In this document: positions 22,301-35,055 of the stretch, piece after piece
Layout of the letters: every line of letters begins with the position of its first letter
Numbering within the stretch: position 1 is the stretch's first letter
Assembly: GCA_018340805.1 (NCBI GenBank)
Contig: JACMZG010001908.1
Location: forward strand, 37,061,030-37,125,029
Source: Microvelia longipes
Taxonomy: Eukaryota > Arthropoda > Insecta > Hemiptera > Veliidae
Reading direction: 5' to 3'
DNA length: 64,000 nt
Notes under the pieces: model-generated
What the model was told of the DNA's origin: nothing
The model's database searches: none
What the model saw: only the letters and a program-made list of their open reading frames with translations
Position numbers and translations under genes: made by a program

Positions 22301-23570
22301 ACCTTAAAATATTACAATATATAAAACTTTATGAAACTACTTTAATCAACTTAAATATTAACTAATGCATCTCTTTTTCTTTTGTACTTTTACTAAATAT
22401 ACTTAGCTAAAACTTTGAATTACACAAAAGTAAGTTTTAATAAATTATTTAAAAAAAACTGTATCATAAGTCCAAGATGCTGGCGATCCAAGCTTTGATT
22501 TACATCCATCACCTTGAAGGATATTTTTATTCTGATTTAATCAAATGTTTGTTAAGTTAATTTACAAATGTTATTCCTGAATAGTTTAATATTTTAAAAA
22601 AAATATTTTGGGTGATATAAAAAGTATGATATAGTAAAGATCCCTCTTCCCTAAGAGTGGAATTTCCAATTGCATAATAAATATATATAGACAACAAACC
22701 AAAATAAGTCTGACGAATAATTTTGTTGCATTTGTATCAAATGCATTTTCACCAGCATACTTCATCTTTGGTAATGGGTGCATTAAAAATGGCAGGTCAA
22801 GTAAAAACTAGGTAACTAATCATGTTCGCTGTTTTCATTTTTACCATCTAGGTACATTAAGTTTGTTTTCTGGAATTTCAAAAGAAAACACGCTTAAACA
22901 ATAAATTGAGCTTTCAAAGAGTACAAAAAGCTGATTTTAGAAGGTTGAGCATAGTTTTTTTTACAACGGGTACAAAAAAAAGCACTTTCATTCAAAAACT
23001 TAAAAACAATGACTAACAAGTCGAAGTGTTACACGAAGGAGTCGGAGTCGTGCGTTAATCAGAAAATTAAGAGGAGAAATTGGAACTAGAAATTAAGCAC
23101 TCCAATGGAAATTCATCCGGCATAAGGAATTCCACACTTCGGAAATATTTAGTTTGTTGTCTCTACTTATTATTAAGCAATTAAATATTTACTTTAATAT
23201 TGTTAAAATAATAAGTTTATAAAATGTTTTTTTATTTAAGTAAACATTTAATATTGTTTAATATAATAAGAAAATATAAATAAAGGTTTACGTTAGATCG
23301 GGGTTTGGGACTGCTAATTTCTTAAATAAACTAAGGTAAAGCACAAAAACATTTTTTCTTTTCTTCTTCCAGTACTAAAGCCGACACTAAACAAACTATA
23401 GGGGAAAAGTTATAAATATTATATTTCTTTTATTTAGTTAAGGGAACCTTACAAAAGAAGGATATTGCCTGGATTCAAGAGGGACTTAAAGGAAATATTA
23501 TTTTCTTCATTCTATATATTATTTTTTTACAGTAATGATACTCAGTATTTGGCGTAACTGTGTTTTGCAG

Positions 23571-23752
23571 CAGATTTACCCACGCAAAATTGCAGTAACA
23601 ATGCAAGCCAGGTCAATTTTCAAATCACAGACTATATTATCGACATGACGAGTGTTCGGGAAGAGAATGGAACAGTCGACAATGAAGATAGTACAAGTAT
23701 CCAATTATACAGGATTATCATGAACCATTGTTGTATTTTAAAGTTCCAGTAG
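23571..23752 (+). CDS. Possible host coding exon, unidentified
   Basis: The acceptor-like sequence CTGTGTTTTGCAG ends at 23570. The frame starting at GAT (23573) stays open for 59 codons to TAG (23750-23752) in otherwise stop-rich DNA. The product has a protein-like composition, with the words QNCSNNASQVNFQITDY and MTSVREENGTVDNED. It carries three N-glycosylation sequons (NCS, NAS, NGT), which would suit an extracellular segment. I do not recognise it. A donor site could lie near 23690 (GTACAAGT), in which case the downstream codons are intronic. No neighbouring exon was found, so this is a candidate only. Confidence 0.33.
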
Positions 23753-26700
23753 CACAATTTTTTTGTTATTTGGCAAAATTTGAAAATTATTAAATAAAAA
23801 GAGCTGGACCAAACTTTAAAATTGTCAGGTAAAAGTCAATAATCAAATGAATAAATTTAAAGTACAAAAGGAGCATATTATTACTTATTCTATGTAACAG
23901 TAGGTTGATACACCCGATTTTGAGAAAGATAATTACAAGGTGCTTTCCCAGCACAGATGTTATCCTGTCTAAATATTATATAATCACTTGTTTCACCCTT
24001 TTCGCAAAACTTAGGAAAATATTTTATTTTTAATTATTATACATAGATCAAGTGTTACTTCCTAACATTCTATGGTACCAATTAAACTTAACCTATGCAA
24101 ACTTATATTATTCTTATTATCAACTTTAAGTATTAACTATAAACAAATAAAAATATAACAATAGCGAACACTATAAAACCTCCCACCATAATGTTAAGAA
24201 CTAAAAATTGCGCCGAGAAGCAACGATTACTTTACTGTTTCTGTCTTCAAAAACGGAAAAATACTTAATCTTCACGTGGAAGCAAAAAAATTAATAAAAT
24301 TCTAAAGTTATTATAATAAAAGAAGGCGTGAAATTAAAATATTGTAATCGAGTTAAATAAAATATAAAAAAAAATAACAACAAAGATTGAATTGAATGAA
24401 TAAAAAGCTCTGACCAGAAGTAAAAAGAATTATTAATGGACTTCTAACTCACATAACTTCTTTTGACTTCGAGACTTTTTAATCTATAGAAATTAATTAA
24501 TTGTAAAAGATACTTTTTGTCATGACGGATCTAATTTTTATATTGTTGAATAGAAATTCAAAAGGATGCATCTAAGAATAATTAATTAAAAAATAAGAAT
24601 AAAATATGTGATACAAAAACAATCTGACAGTTCATCATAGATTTTTTCTCTTAGCTTTTTGATTCAGGTAGTTATAGTAGGGTCTTATAATATTTTTGTT
24701 ATAAAAAAATAAGCCCCCTTTTAATGCCTTTTAGGGAACTGACTATACAGTAGCAAAACGAGAAGGAAACTGTCTATGAATGTTTTGTTAACTTGAGTTC
24801 TTTAAAATCTTTTGATAATAATAAGAAAGGAGCAAAATTTGAATCTAAACAACTATGAGCACGGCTTTGGTGACAAGCTCCCTTACCTATCAGGTAAGGG
24901 ACATCCTAACTTTTTCATAAAATTCTAATACAAAATGTTAATTATTATAAGCCACACACACATAATATATTTAATGGCATAAAAATTCACCCAGATTTAT
25001 ACTATATACAATCGAATAAAAATGACTAATCATACTTTGTCTTACTATCCTCTTGCTATTAATATTATTTAAATAAAGCAATAATTTAAAACCAAAAAAT
25101 ACTCCTCAGCTAACAAATGAAAAATAATACACTTGAAAAGATAATATTATAGATATTAAGTTAAATAACTTGTTTTATAGCTTTGAAGCACGTTATAAAG
25201 TAACTTGCCGACTCGTGTTAGCAAATCTAAAGCTGTAAAACTCTTAATTTAACGATACAATTAAGTAATAACATTATTTGAAAAATAGAAACATATTGAG
25301 AATACAATGAATTACATGGATTAATATGTGAGAATACCAGCTGGAAAAACAGATAATATTAACATCTTGCTAACATTTATTAGAAAAAAAATATATAGAA
25401 GAAAAACTACAATATATGATAGTTAAACATGTATATCATAGGAGAAGTATATAGATGCAAAACATGAAATATATGAATAAAAACTGTAAGATCCTACAGT
25501 TTTTTAATGAAAGATAAAATACTATAGGAAAAATTAGTTTTTCCAAAACATTCGACAAGCATTAAAAAGGAAAATAATGGAATAAAAATAGATATCAGCT
25601 TATCACTGGAAGTAACTGTAAAAATTGGTTACGTATCAATAAGAATTGATGTATCATTCTTTCAATCTTCCATCAGTATTAACCATTAACATAATGTGTA
25701 ATAATGTTACAGTATATTATGTTTAAACATGAAAGCATGTGTATAACTCATTTAAAAATTATAATTTATTACAAATGATTTAGAGCTGATTAAAGTAGGT
25801 TAGTAAGGCGATAGGGACAGAGGGGAGGTGATATATAAGTTTTTATTTTTTATTTTATTTTTTTTTTTTTCGGAAGGTCAAAAAAATGGAAAAAGCTGAT
25901 GCCGCCGGGGTGTGAGGACTGACAGGCATTCCACTACCAAAGTTTTTATTGATTGTAGTTTTAGAAGAAGGTAATATTTAGGCTTTTCAGTAGTTAAAAA
26001 AGGAAAGGTGGTTGCTAAGCATCTACTAAGATCTTAAGATAAAAGAATGGTGATAACAAAGATAAGAGATCTCTAGGCATTATATTATATTAATGAATCA
26101 TTATATTAGAGATAATAGCAGGAGCAAGAGGATGCATACTTCTCAAATAAGGAAACCACGTTTAAAATCTATTTTCAATAATTTCTCAAAGTATCTGTCA
26201 CAGCTAGTTCTATTCTTTTCAACTCGAAGCATTGGTATTTTTATTTAATTCAGCTATACCAATGCCTATTAATGTCTTCCTAAGACATAATTATACCATA
26301 CTAACATGATTGCTTCAAAACTTGCTGAAATTTAAAAAACACGTGCCCCCTCCCAATGATCAAAAAGTATAATGATATCTTAGAATATAACAAAGTTTAC
26401 TTAGTCAACTACTAACGAAAGGAATATTATATCTTACTTAATATTTATATACAATTTAAATTAAATATAACACCTTTCTTCAGTTTACAGTAATTCATTT
26501 AATCTTAATTAGCAATCTAACTTTTGACTGCTACTAATATGTTTGATATATAATCAATAATTAAATTAATCAAAATTCAATTACAAGTTCAATTTTCTCT
26601 TAAATTTAGACTTCTTGTAATTCAATTATTAAACCCACCTCGAATTTCATTTATACAAAATTATCATAATAATTAATAAAACTAAAGACAGAAAGGGAGA

Positions 26701-29700
26701 GTGAGGAAGGCCCTTTACAAATTTTCTTTATATTTATATACCAACTACAGAAAACTTTAAATTAATTTGAAAAAGGTTTTCACCATAATGTATTTGTACT
26801 TGGCTTTATATTACTTTCTTCTAACCAACTTCATTAGTAAAATTTTGTAAAGATAGGAAAGAGTAATATATATTTAACTTTTAGTTTAGCAACCAAAAAC
26901 TTAAGGCAGTCTAAAAGTAAACTATTGAAAACTTATATACAACTTTCTATAAAACTTTTCAAAAGATATTACATTTCCAAAAGTGTCTTTCCTTTAAATA
27001 AGATGTCAAAATTAAACTTATAGATATATTACATTAATTTTGCGCGCCCTCTCTAAGAGTTAAACAAATATTAATAATTTTGATTCATAACAAAGTTTTA
27101 GTTGAATATTGTTAAACTTAACAAATATTTACAATTTAATAAATATTTGGGAAGGAAATTTAATTTACTTGAAGTGAAATTGATTTTCTAAAAGTAATTT
27201 AATTTCTTGTCAAAAGATATAAGATTCATTAGACTTTAAATATTTTTTTAAAATTATTTAAGGTTTTATAATCCGTAACCGGTTTGAATTTCTCTGTTCT
27301 ATATAATCAATTCATAATGCTGACGAGTCAGACAGTGTGTGTCGTTTGTTTTATAATGAAAATTTGTTTTTGTTTTTATTGTATAATAAAACAAGAGGCC
27401 TTCGGTCACATGATTGTTGTCCTGTATCAGTTCGTCATATTACTAGTTCATACATAAGTGCCATACTGCCATGATATAAGCGAATTTTCAAATATATTAG
27501 AGAAAAAAAGGTTAACATTATGTCAATTAATAACATGTGTTAATAATTGACACAACATAAGTATATGTTATGTTTGACATATATATGTCAATCAATAAAA
27601 CTAGAACTAATACTGACAAAAAACAAAAATGGAACTTCGTATATCTGTGAACCACAAGCGTATGTATAAAATATTCAGCCCATCCTAAACACTATATGAA
27701 GATATAGGTTGATTTTTGTACCAAGTTTCATTACGATCTAAGAAAGCATTTAAAAGTTATCGTGTCCTATAAAAGCGTCTAAGAACGAAAATCTCGTACA
27801 TACATACATCAGTGTTTGGATACTCACTCTACCATCAGCACTTTTAATAGCATCAATGCCGAGAGCCAGCTTGGCACAATTTAATAAATTGCGATGTGGA
27901 TAGATTGTGTTAGTGTTTGTATGTTTTATTGGATTACTCCACTGCTCTTCGATCAGTTATAATACTAAGATTCCAAAAAGAAATAACTCTAACAGTGACA
28001 AAAAAATTCTTTTATAAACAAAAATTATTGTTAATTTTATTAACTCTTTACCCTTTTATGTAAACAAATAAGAAGAGGTTTCTAAGCAGTTATTCTCAAG
28101 AATAAACTTTGACTAAGAATAAAATGAAATAATATTTATAGATATTCATATAAGAATTCATTTATCCTAAACTAACAAAACTCACACGTATTCAATGAAT
28201 GAATAAAGAAATATAAATTACTTTATTTTGATTGAATAATAAAAAGGATAAAAATAAATATAAATTGAAATTTTTTTATATTTTATAAAATAGAATTTTA
28301 TATTTGATTATGTAGATTAATATTTATTTGCTTTTTAAAATTCATTAGAATAAACTTATTTAAATAAATTCTTTAAAAGGTGTGACTTGAATTAAGAAGG
28401 AATGGTAAGATACCTTAAAATCAAATTGAGTTCGATCAGATTGATGATATTTGTACAATTTATTTTGGAACAGGAAAAGGAAATATATAAGGAAAATATG
28501 AACAAGAATAATTATAAGTATTTTTGTGTAGTTCCTTTAAGACTAGATGGGGAAACCCTTCCTAACCAGTAAATGCACCAAGCATATGTTTATAAACAAA
28601 GAATGATATTCTAAGGGGGGGGGGGCACTTATGAACAATCTTTAACTATTGACCACTTCAACTACAATAGCACTATTCTATTTTGGTAGTATATCCATTG
28701 TGTATCAGATCAGTTATTACGTCAGGTCAAAATATAAGTTTAGGTCAGGTAGTGAGTAGATTTTGAAAGTTTGAAACAATAAAAGAGTACTGCCGCTAAG
28801 AAAAAAAAAAGCAAAACCTTGTGTAGTACTGATCATGGGTACAAAGTTTAAAGTCTCTAAGACAAATAGTGACGTTTCAAATCAGGGAATTCGACAAAAA
28901 TATGGGTAGCAAAGTCATAAGAAAAATTAAGGAATCATTTCGGAAAACAAAGACATTTTAAAGAAATAAGAAAAAGGTAAAATTAATAAAAAGAGTTAAC
29001 AGACCACTGTTTGGTATAAAAAATAATAATGTTAAGGAGTTTTAATAATTGCTCTTATCGGCATACTAATCTGTTTGGTATGATCACAACTTTCTTAAAG
29101 AGCATTTTTATCATGAAATTAAAAAAAAATATGGGGACACTCAAGGATTAAAAAAAAATACTCCATTAATTTTAAACACAATTACTAGAATAAGCAATCA
29201 TGTAAACAAAAAAGCAAGGACATAGAATTATGATTTTATGTGAAATATTTTTAAAACCTCACCAGATAACTACTGCAATACTAATACTAAAATATACTAA
29301 ATTACTCGATAGTAGGTAATAACAATTGTTTATAATTCATAACAATAAACTTATTCTTTACACACAGTTCAAACGTAAAACATTAGTGCTAGAGATCAAA
29401 TGAATATCAAAATTTACATGAATCAATACTTCAAAATTAAATTATTAATATTATAATATTCTATCAAACACAAAGAAGTTTTATGTAAACAATCATCAAG
29501 AATGATCTCATTAAATAATTAAATATTAAATAGAATTTAAACTAATTTTTTCAAAAAATGAATGACAAAAAAAAATAACTAATTTACATATTAAATTATT
29601 TTATATTCAAAAAATATTAAAATAAACAAAATAATATGAAAAGAAATAAAGATGAAGTTAATTTATTATTAATCAAAATAGATGGAATAATAAAAAGAGG

Positions 29701-29931
29701 ATAAATAAATAGAGTTAACTAGTTGAAAAAAAAAATAAAACGAAATACAACAAAAGAATAATTTAATATTATTATAACAAAAAAAAAATAAAAGAGATAA
29801 TTTCATTGTTTATTGAGGTAAAATAAACTAATCTAACTATGGTCTTATTTTAATATTTGAATAATATAATTCATTATTAGTCTTATTAAAATAATGTATA
29901 TTCAATTTTATTTTTTAAAAAATATTGCAAA
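23753..29931. other. AT-rich DNA without recognisable genes
   Basis: No credible coding frame. Present are a poly-T tract (25839-25870), a G11 run (28616-28626), a 9-bp hairpin at 24879-24901 and a palindrome cluster at 27521-27591. Around 27710-27740, TTGATTTTTGTACCAAGTTT resembles TTGATTTTTCTACCAAGTTT near 966-985, hinting at a dispersed repeat. Confidence 0.5.
27521..27591. repeat. Cluster of three adjacent palindromes
   Basis: TGTCAATTA and its complement form a hairpin at 27521-27552. CAACATAA and TTATGTTTG partly pair at 27553-27576. TTGACATATATATGTCAA at 27574-27591 is a perfect 18-bp palindrome. The word TGTCAA or TTGACA occurs repeatedly in both orientations. Confidence 0.7.
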
Positions 29932-29936
29932 GTAAA
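29932..29936. repeat. Target-site duplication GTAAA, left copy
   Basis: The five bases GTAAA directly abut the 3' LTR and are repeated at 36874-36878 beyond the 5' LTR. This fixes the exact element ends and shows that neither side has rearranged since insertion. Confidence 0.9.
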
Positions 29937-30159
29937 TGGTGAATTCACGGACCCAAAATTAAAGATTTTAGGGTATCCAATGATATTCGGCGGTATTGCG
30001 TACTGCGTGTTTAAATGCGTTTAGAGAAGGTTGCGTGAGTTACCTTATCATGTCTGACTGGCTACTGAAGGGAAGATTTCTTCTATCTTCGATGTATTAA
30101 TATTGTTTTGTAGGGTCCATAGTTTATTGCGAGTTTTAATAGACTAACATATTTTTCTA
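29937..30159 (-). repeat. 3' LTR of the BEL/Pao element
   Basis: 223-bp direct repeat downstream of the integrase frame in element orientation. It is identical to the 5' LTR apart from one extra A near 30012-30015. On the plus strand it starts TGGTGAATTC and ends TATTTTTCTA. Confidence 0.95.
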
Positions 30160-30172
30160 TGCCGCCCGCCTT
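30160..30172 (-). promoter_or_regulatory. Polypurine tract of the BEL/Pao element
   Basis: Directly upstream of the 3' LTR the minus strand reads AAGGCGGGCGGCA. This purine-rich word is at the place where plus-strand DNA synthesis is primed. Two cytosines interrupt it, so it is not a perfect tract. It borders a perfect 8-bp inverted repeat (TTGGAAGT/ACTTCCAA) at 30171-30192. Confidence 0.6.
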
Positions 30173-30377
30173 GGAAGTACCCGGACTTCCAAAATTCGTC
30201 ACGAATAGGGTAAGTAAACAAAGAAACTTGACTTCCAAAAATAAAGTTACTTTTCAAAAATTTAAGTCAAAAAATGAAAATGCGTGAAAAGAAAAAAGAA
30301 ACATAATCTCCAAGGTGCAAAATTAAAAATTAAATGAAACTACTTCTAAGTTAATACGCCTTGTGTAAATAAATGTC

Positions 30378-31388
30378 TTATAGTTCAACGGGCACTGGCG
30401 CTAACTTGCGCGCGGGTCGTTGATAAACTCCTGTAGAGGTGCGAACCATCGCACTTCGGACGACTCCATCACTTCCATAGAAGACTTCTTCAATTAGTCC
30501 TAATGGGAATGATAAAGGGGGAGCATTATCCTCTTTTATCCAAACCAGTTGTCCAATAGCAAGGTTAGATTCACTAGTAAACCACTTTCCTTTTTGTTGT
30601 AAGGTGTGGAGATACTCCTTTTCCCAGCGTCGCCATATATGTTGGCTCATTTGGCTTACTACCTGCCATCTCACGAGACGGTTTCTGTTGATATCAGTAA
30701 GGTCATACTCTGGCACTGAAATGAGAGATGAACCTACGAGGAAGTGGGCTGGCGTAAGAGCTTCTTGTTCATCAGGTGATTGCGAAGACACGCAGAGTGG
30801 TCTTGAGTTAAGGACGGCTTCGATCCTGGTCAGTATTGTAGTAAACTCCTCATATGTGAGTTTTTTCTCACCGATGACACGATGGAAGTGGTACTTAATG
30901 TTTTTTATGTTGCTCTCCCACAATCCACCTTGAAAAGGCGCGGAAGCACAGTTGAAAGAAAAATTGATTCTATACTTAGTTAACATATGCGGAATGTTGC
31001 CGGTTTTATGTTCATCGCGAAGGAACTCTGATATCTCCTTTAGCTCGTTATTAGCACCTTTAAAGTTTGTGCCTTGATCGCAGTATATATGTTCGCAAAA
31101 CCCTCTGCGAGAGACAAAGCGGTGCAGCGCTGCAATAAAGGCTTCAGTCGAAAGACTGGTAACTGCCTCTATGTGAACAGCCTTTGTTGCCATGCAAATG
31201 AAAAGAGCGAAATAACCCTTATACGCGATTGCGTTACGCCTAGTTGATTCTTTCAACCAAAAAGGTCCAGCCATATCAACGCCGGAATAAAGAAACGGTC
31301 GCGAAGGACGAACACGTGCTGCGGGAAGATCACCCATAACTGGAGAGGCGGTAGGAGCGGAGAATCTTGAACAAGTGTAGCACATTCT
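30378..31388 (-). pseudogene. pol: Integrase core and C-terminal domain, BEL/Pao
   Basis: 335 residues open from ATG at 31385. Cys2 and Cys5 (CYTC) complete the zinc finger whose histidines sit in the preceding frame, so the two frames are one protein split near 31386-31396 (plus-strand TTCTTTTCTTTTGC). The rve core shows the D-D-E triad: D37 (YSGVDMAGPF), D103 (YCDQGTNFKG) and E157 (GGLWESNIK). LTPAHFLVG at 210-218 and residues 236-330 (RLVRWQVV, GQLVWIKED, GVVRSAMVRTS, RPARKLAPV) match the DUF5641 domain at the end of BEL/Pao integrases. The enzyme would insert element DNA into the host genome and make the 5-bp duplication seen here. It ends 218 bases before the 3' LTR, with no env-like frame between. 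Confidence 0.93.
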
Positions 31389-33490
31389 TTTCTTTTGCGA
31401 ATTACCGTGTGAGCTGACAAGATCCAGAATGTTTGTTGAAGAATTGCGCGTAAAGTGCGAGGTCCTGCATGTAAGTAAACTCTATGATTATGATCAATGA
31501 CCAAGTTAGTAAAATAGGAGTGTGAAGGCAGCAAATAAGGATGTTTAGCGGTATTACTAAGTTCAGCGTTGCGTAGCCGCCCGCCAACACGGAGTAGTCC
31601 GCCTCCATCAATATAAGGCGATAAAGACTGAATACGGGTTGAACATGATTGATTACTGGCAATCAACTTCAATTCTTCAGCAAAAAAACATTCTTGCACG
31701 AGTTTTATACAGCTAAATAGCGCTTGATCAAGCTCAGATACGGTAAAATAAGGGCGCGTTCGGCGTTGCTCGTCGGATGTAGCACGAAAGTTATCCACCC
31801 AACGAAGTCCAGCTGCGACGTAGCGCAGTAGTTTTGTTAAAGTAAAACATCCTTCCATCCAGCTTAGTTCTTCCAAGTTGTTAGCATCAGGCGTTTTAGG
31901 ATACGTAGCAAGACTTAAAGCGTTTGATTTTATTTCAGGTAAAGATTCCATAGAGTGCGCCTCAAAGTTAGTGCGTGGCCAACTTTCGACATCATCAAGC
32001 GCCCAACTCGGCCCAAGAAACCAAGTAGGGCATTGAGCGAGAGCAGAAGGGGTCATACCTCGGCAAGACAGGTCTGCAGGATTTAGCGATGTATCAATGT
32101 GATGCCATTGATTAACATCAGTTAATTCCAGAATCTTTAAAATTCTATGAGCGACATAGGTCTTCAGACAATGGGGCGGTTTCCTCATCCAAGATAGTAC
32201 AATGGTCGAGTCTGTAAAAAAATAACTCTTTGCAGGCTGAACTCTTTGAAGAAACTTTTCAAGCCAGGCAAAAGTGCGTGCAAGGAGAAGCGCACCTTGT
32301 AATTCCAGCCTAGGGACAGTAATGAGCTTAAGAGGAGCGACTTTGGATTTTGCCTTTATCAGACGAATAGTAACATCTCCATTTATATCTACAGATCTGA
32401 GGTAGACAACGGAGCTGTATCCCTTCTCTGAAGCATCTGAAAATCCAAGTAATTGACTTGTAGAGCGGTTTGGAGGTAAAACCCAGCGTGGTATACGAAT
32501 AGAAGCGATGATAGGCAACTCAGTGATCCAAGTTACCCATTCAGACAATAGAGTAGGGGGTATCGGTGTGTCCCATTCTAAATTCAATTTCCATAGTTGT
32601 TGAAGAAAACATTTAAAGTTGAAAATTAGCGGCGATATAAAGCCCAAAGGATCATAGGCTTTGGCAATGGTAGAAAGCACCGATCTTTTCGTAAAAACAC
32701 TTACAGACTTCTCAGGAGGTTGATAACGAAATGAAAAGCAGTCTGTAATTGGATCCCAAATAACACCTAGTACCTTTACTGCAGAGGTTGTACCGTCGCA
32801 GATAACAAGAGGTTGACAGGTAACATCTTTAAGCGTTTTAAGAAATTTAGTCGAATTGCTGGACCATTTATTGAGTGTAAATCCCTCCTTTTGGAGAAGT
32901 TGAATCAACTCACCTCTAAGTAATTCAAGATCTGATAAATTATCATGGCCTCCGTTAAGGTCATCTACGAATCCATCTTCGAGAAGGATGCGCGCTGCGT
33001 TAGGAAAAGCTTCTCCCTCATCGCGTGCTAATTGAATCAAAACACGCTGAGCAAGAAATGATGATGGCGCTAAGCCGTAAACCACTGTGTTGAGCTGAAA
33101 CTCGGTTAACTCAAGATCAGGACGTTCACGGAATAAAATATGAGTATAAAGAGCGTCTTCTGGATAAAGCAGTATGTTGCGAAACATCTTTGAAATATCA
33201 CATGTAAATACAAAGCGATGAAAGCGAAAGTTGGTTACTACATCCGCAATATCCTTTTGAAGCTTTGGACCTACCATGAGAACAGAGTTTAAACTGCGAT
33301 CGGTGTGTTTCGCACTTCCGTCGAAAACCACACGCGTTTTTGTAGTTGGTGAATCAGGATTAAAAACACAGAAATACGGCAAAAAGTATTTTCCTGGTTT
33401 TTTCAGCGCGGCTCATGTGACCCAAATTAAAATACTCGGCAAGAAACTCATGGCATTCCTTTTTTAAAAGAGGCTCCTTTTGACAGCGGC
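31386..33490 (-). pseudogene. pol: Reverse transcriptase, RNase H and integrase zinc finger, BEL/Pao
   Basis: A short frame at 33490-33386 (LERRCQKEP, ECHEFLAEY) leads to an A-run at 33381-33385. The main frame then opens and runs 33382-31253 (709 residues). The reverse transcriptase has LRT-type start words (RVVFDGSAK at 18-25), a first catalytic aspartate D62 (TCDISKMF) and FVDD at 138-141. The more common BEL/Pao box is YVDD, but both aspartates are present. RNase H follows with D316 (FSDAS), E360 (VPRLELQ), D391 (FTDST) and D437. The HH part of the integrase zinc finger (around H631-H638) comes at 590-660. From about residue 664 (near 31390) the reading is out of frame, so residues 665-709 are spurious. 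The matching CxxC lies in the next frame. All visible catalytic residues are intact. Confidence 0.93.
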
Positions 33491-33493
33491 GTT

Positions 33494-34033
33494 CTAAAGA
33501 ATAAAACCTTTTTTCAGCACTGAGCGAGACTGAGGAAATTCAGGGTTTATTTCCCGAAAAGGCATCTTTACCTGGTATCTACCAGAGTCATCTCTGCGGT
33601 AAGTTTCAAGAAACTGCCTCTCACAATACTCATCCTCTACACTGGCGTGTATATTCTTTACAACTTCTTCTGACTCCCAAAAAGATTTAACAATATCCTC
33701 TATGGATTCTTCTTCCTGAGTAAAAGTTGCTAAAGATATAGGCGAATCGTCTTTTGAGTCGATCTGCGTTGATCCCATTAATATATGGCCAAATATAGTT
33801 GACAAAGTTAAGTTGTTTATTTGCGGAAGCTGTGTATCATGCGGCGTCAATACTTTTAAAAACAGATCAGCACCTAAAAGAAAATGAATAGGGCTAGATT
33901 CGTAAAAGTAAGGATCAGCCAGAGGCAAACCAGCAACTAACTCCTTGTATGACAAAGGAGGTGACGTAAGAGGTAAGTTAGGAACTACTTGCGGTAACAC
34001 AGCCACTCGAGCTTTCAGGACCGGATGGTTACT
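33494..34033 (-). pseudogene. pro: Protease C-terminal half and linker to reverse transcriptase
   Basis: Open from about 34033; the first ATG is at 34006 (170 residues). The early part (HPVLKARVAVLPQVV) continues the protease fold. IHFLLGADLFLKVL near residue 40 is the conserved second protease motif of BEL/Pao elements, and IFGHILMG follows. The second half has the FWESEEV, CERQFLETY and GRYQVKMPF words that precede the reverse transcriptase in this superfamily. It ends SVLKKGFIL at a TAG. The RT frame resumes after a frame change near 33492-33500, so the stop is probably not an authentic gene end. Confidence 0.88.
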
Positions 34034-35055
34034 ACTGCGTTGGTCTTATGCTACAAGTTACAGAACCTGCACTTGAAGCTACTTTACTAGACCCGAGGCC
34101 AGTAAAGGTTTGTTTGAAAGGCGTCATTGGCAGATCTAAGCGTTTGGCTAATTCCTCTGTCATAAGACTTGAAGAGGATGCGCAGTCAATTAATAACCTG
34201 AAGCTAACATATTTTCCATTCTTGTTCGCTATTTTAGCTAAGGCGGTTCCTAAGAGTACTTGTGAACTGTTTTGTGAAGCAAGTATAGGCGTTTGCGTGA
34301 CACAAGAAAGCGAAGCGTTTTGGTCAGAAGACACGTTAGGTGACGAAGTGGTAGCGTTAGATGAAGAAGAAGCAGCGTTTGACGACGTAAAAGTAGCTTG
34401 AGTTTGAGCGTTTTGACTATTATACTGCGTGGCGTTATTAGCGTTACTGCGATCCTGTTTATAGCACAGTAAAGAATGATGTCGGGTCCGACACTGAAAA
34501 CACGTCCTTTCACTCCTACACCTAGGTAGTGTATGAAAAGTAGACAGACAATTAACGCATGCTTTCAACTTATCTATTAATTTTCTGCGATCACTTGGCG
34601 AGCTTGAAATAAATTGTGAACATTTATACAATTTATGTTGGCCTGTACAGGACGGACAAACATCTGGCGTAACTTGCGGTTTTGCGTTATTTCCTTGTTG
34701 GCTTTGTTGAGTCACAAGTGTCAAAGAGCGTTGTTTCGACGGAAAAGTATCGCGAGAAGGTTTTTCCTTCTTATGAGATATCCCAGTTGCTTCAGAAATC
34801 TCTAGGAGATCTATCCTATCTTTGACGAATTGAACTAAGTTTTCATACGTGGGAAACTTAGTCGTGCGATATTCTTTTTCAAATTCCTTTTTAGATTGAA
34901 CGTCAAGATGACGTAATGCAAGGTTAAAAATTAAAAAATCCGATAAGTCTGGAACACTTAACTTTTTTATTCCATTTACACTGTCTTGAACGTAGATAAA
35001 AAATCCTGAAGAAGTTTTACAGACGAGGAGTTTGAAACTGAGTCCACTTTTAAAG
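34032..35055 (-). pseudogene. gag-pro: Gag C-terminus with three zinc knuckles, plus protease N-terminal half
   Basis: The open frame runs 35096-34032 (354 residues), but the part above about 35055 duplicates the previous Gag frame out of phase. Residues 45-100 finish the Gag helical domain. Three Cys/His knuckles follow, which bind element RNA: C147-C150-H154-C159, C180-C183-H188-C193 and C199-C202-H206/207-C211. Residues 213-270 are a serine/asparagine/threonine-rich linker. From residue 280 comes a retropepsin-type protease (DUF1758, BEL/Pao type) with LLIDCASSSSLMTEELAKRL, D304 being the expected catalytic aspartate. The usual D-[ST]-G-[AS] is DCAS here. The frame ends in TAG-TAA at 34032, and the protease continues in another frame from about 34033. 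Confidence 0.9.

Noticed and set aside
24879..24901. Terminator-like hairpin TCCCTTACC/GGTAAGGGA
   Set aside because: Bacterial-type terminators are not expected here, and no transcript ends at it as far as can be seen.
33374..33500. Stop codons between protease and reverse transcriptase as programmed frameshift or readthrough sites
   Set aside because: Two frame changes occur in about 110 bases and six more elsewhere. That fits random indels better than a programmed signal.
30604..34513. Open frames at 30604-30933 and 34048-34401 (+) and 34250-34513 and 31402-31662 (-)
   Set aside because: They overlap the BEL/Pao domains in other frames and show no motif of their own.
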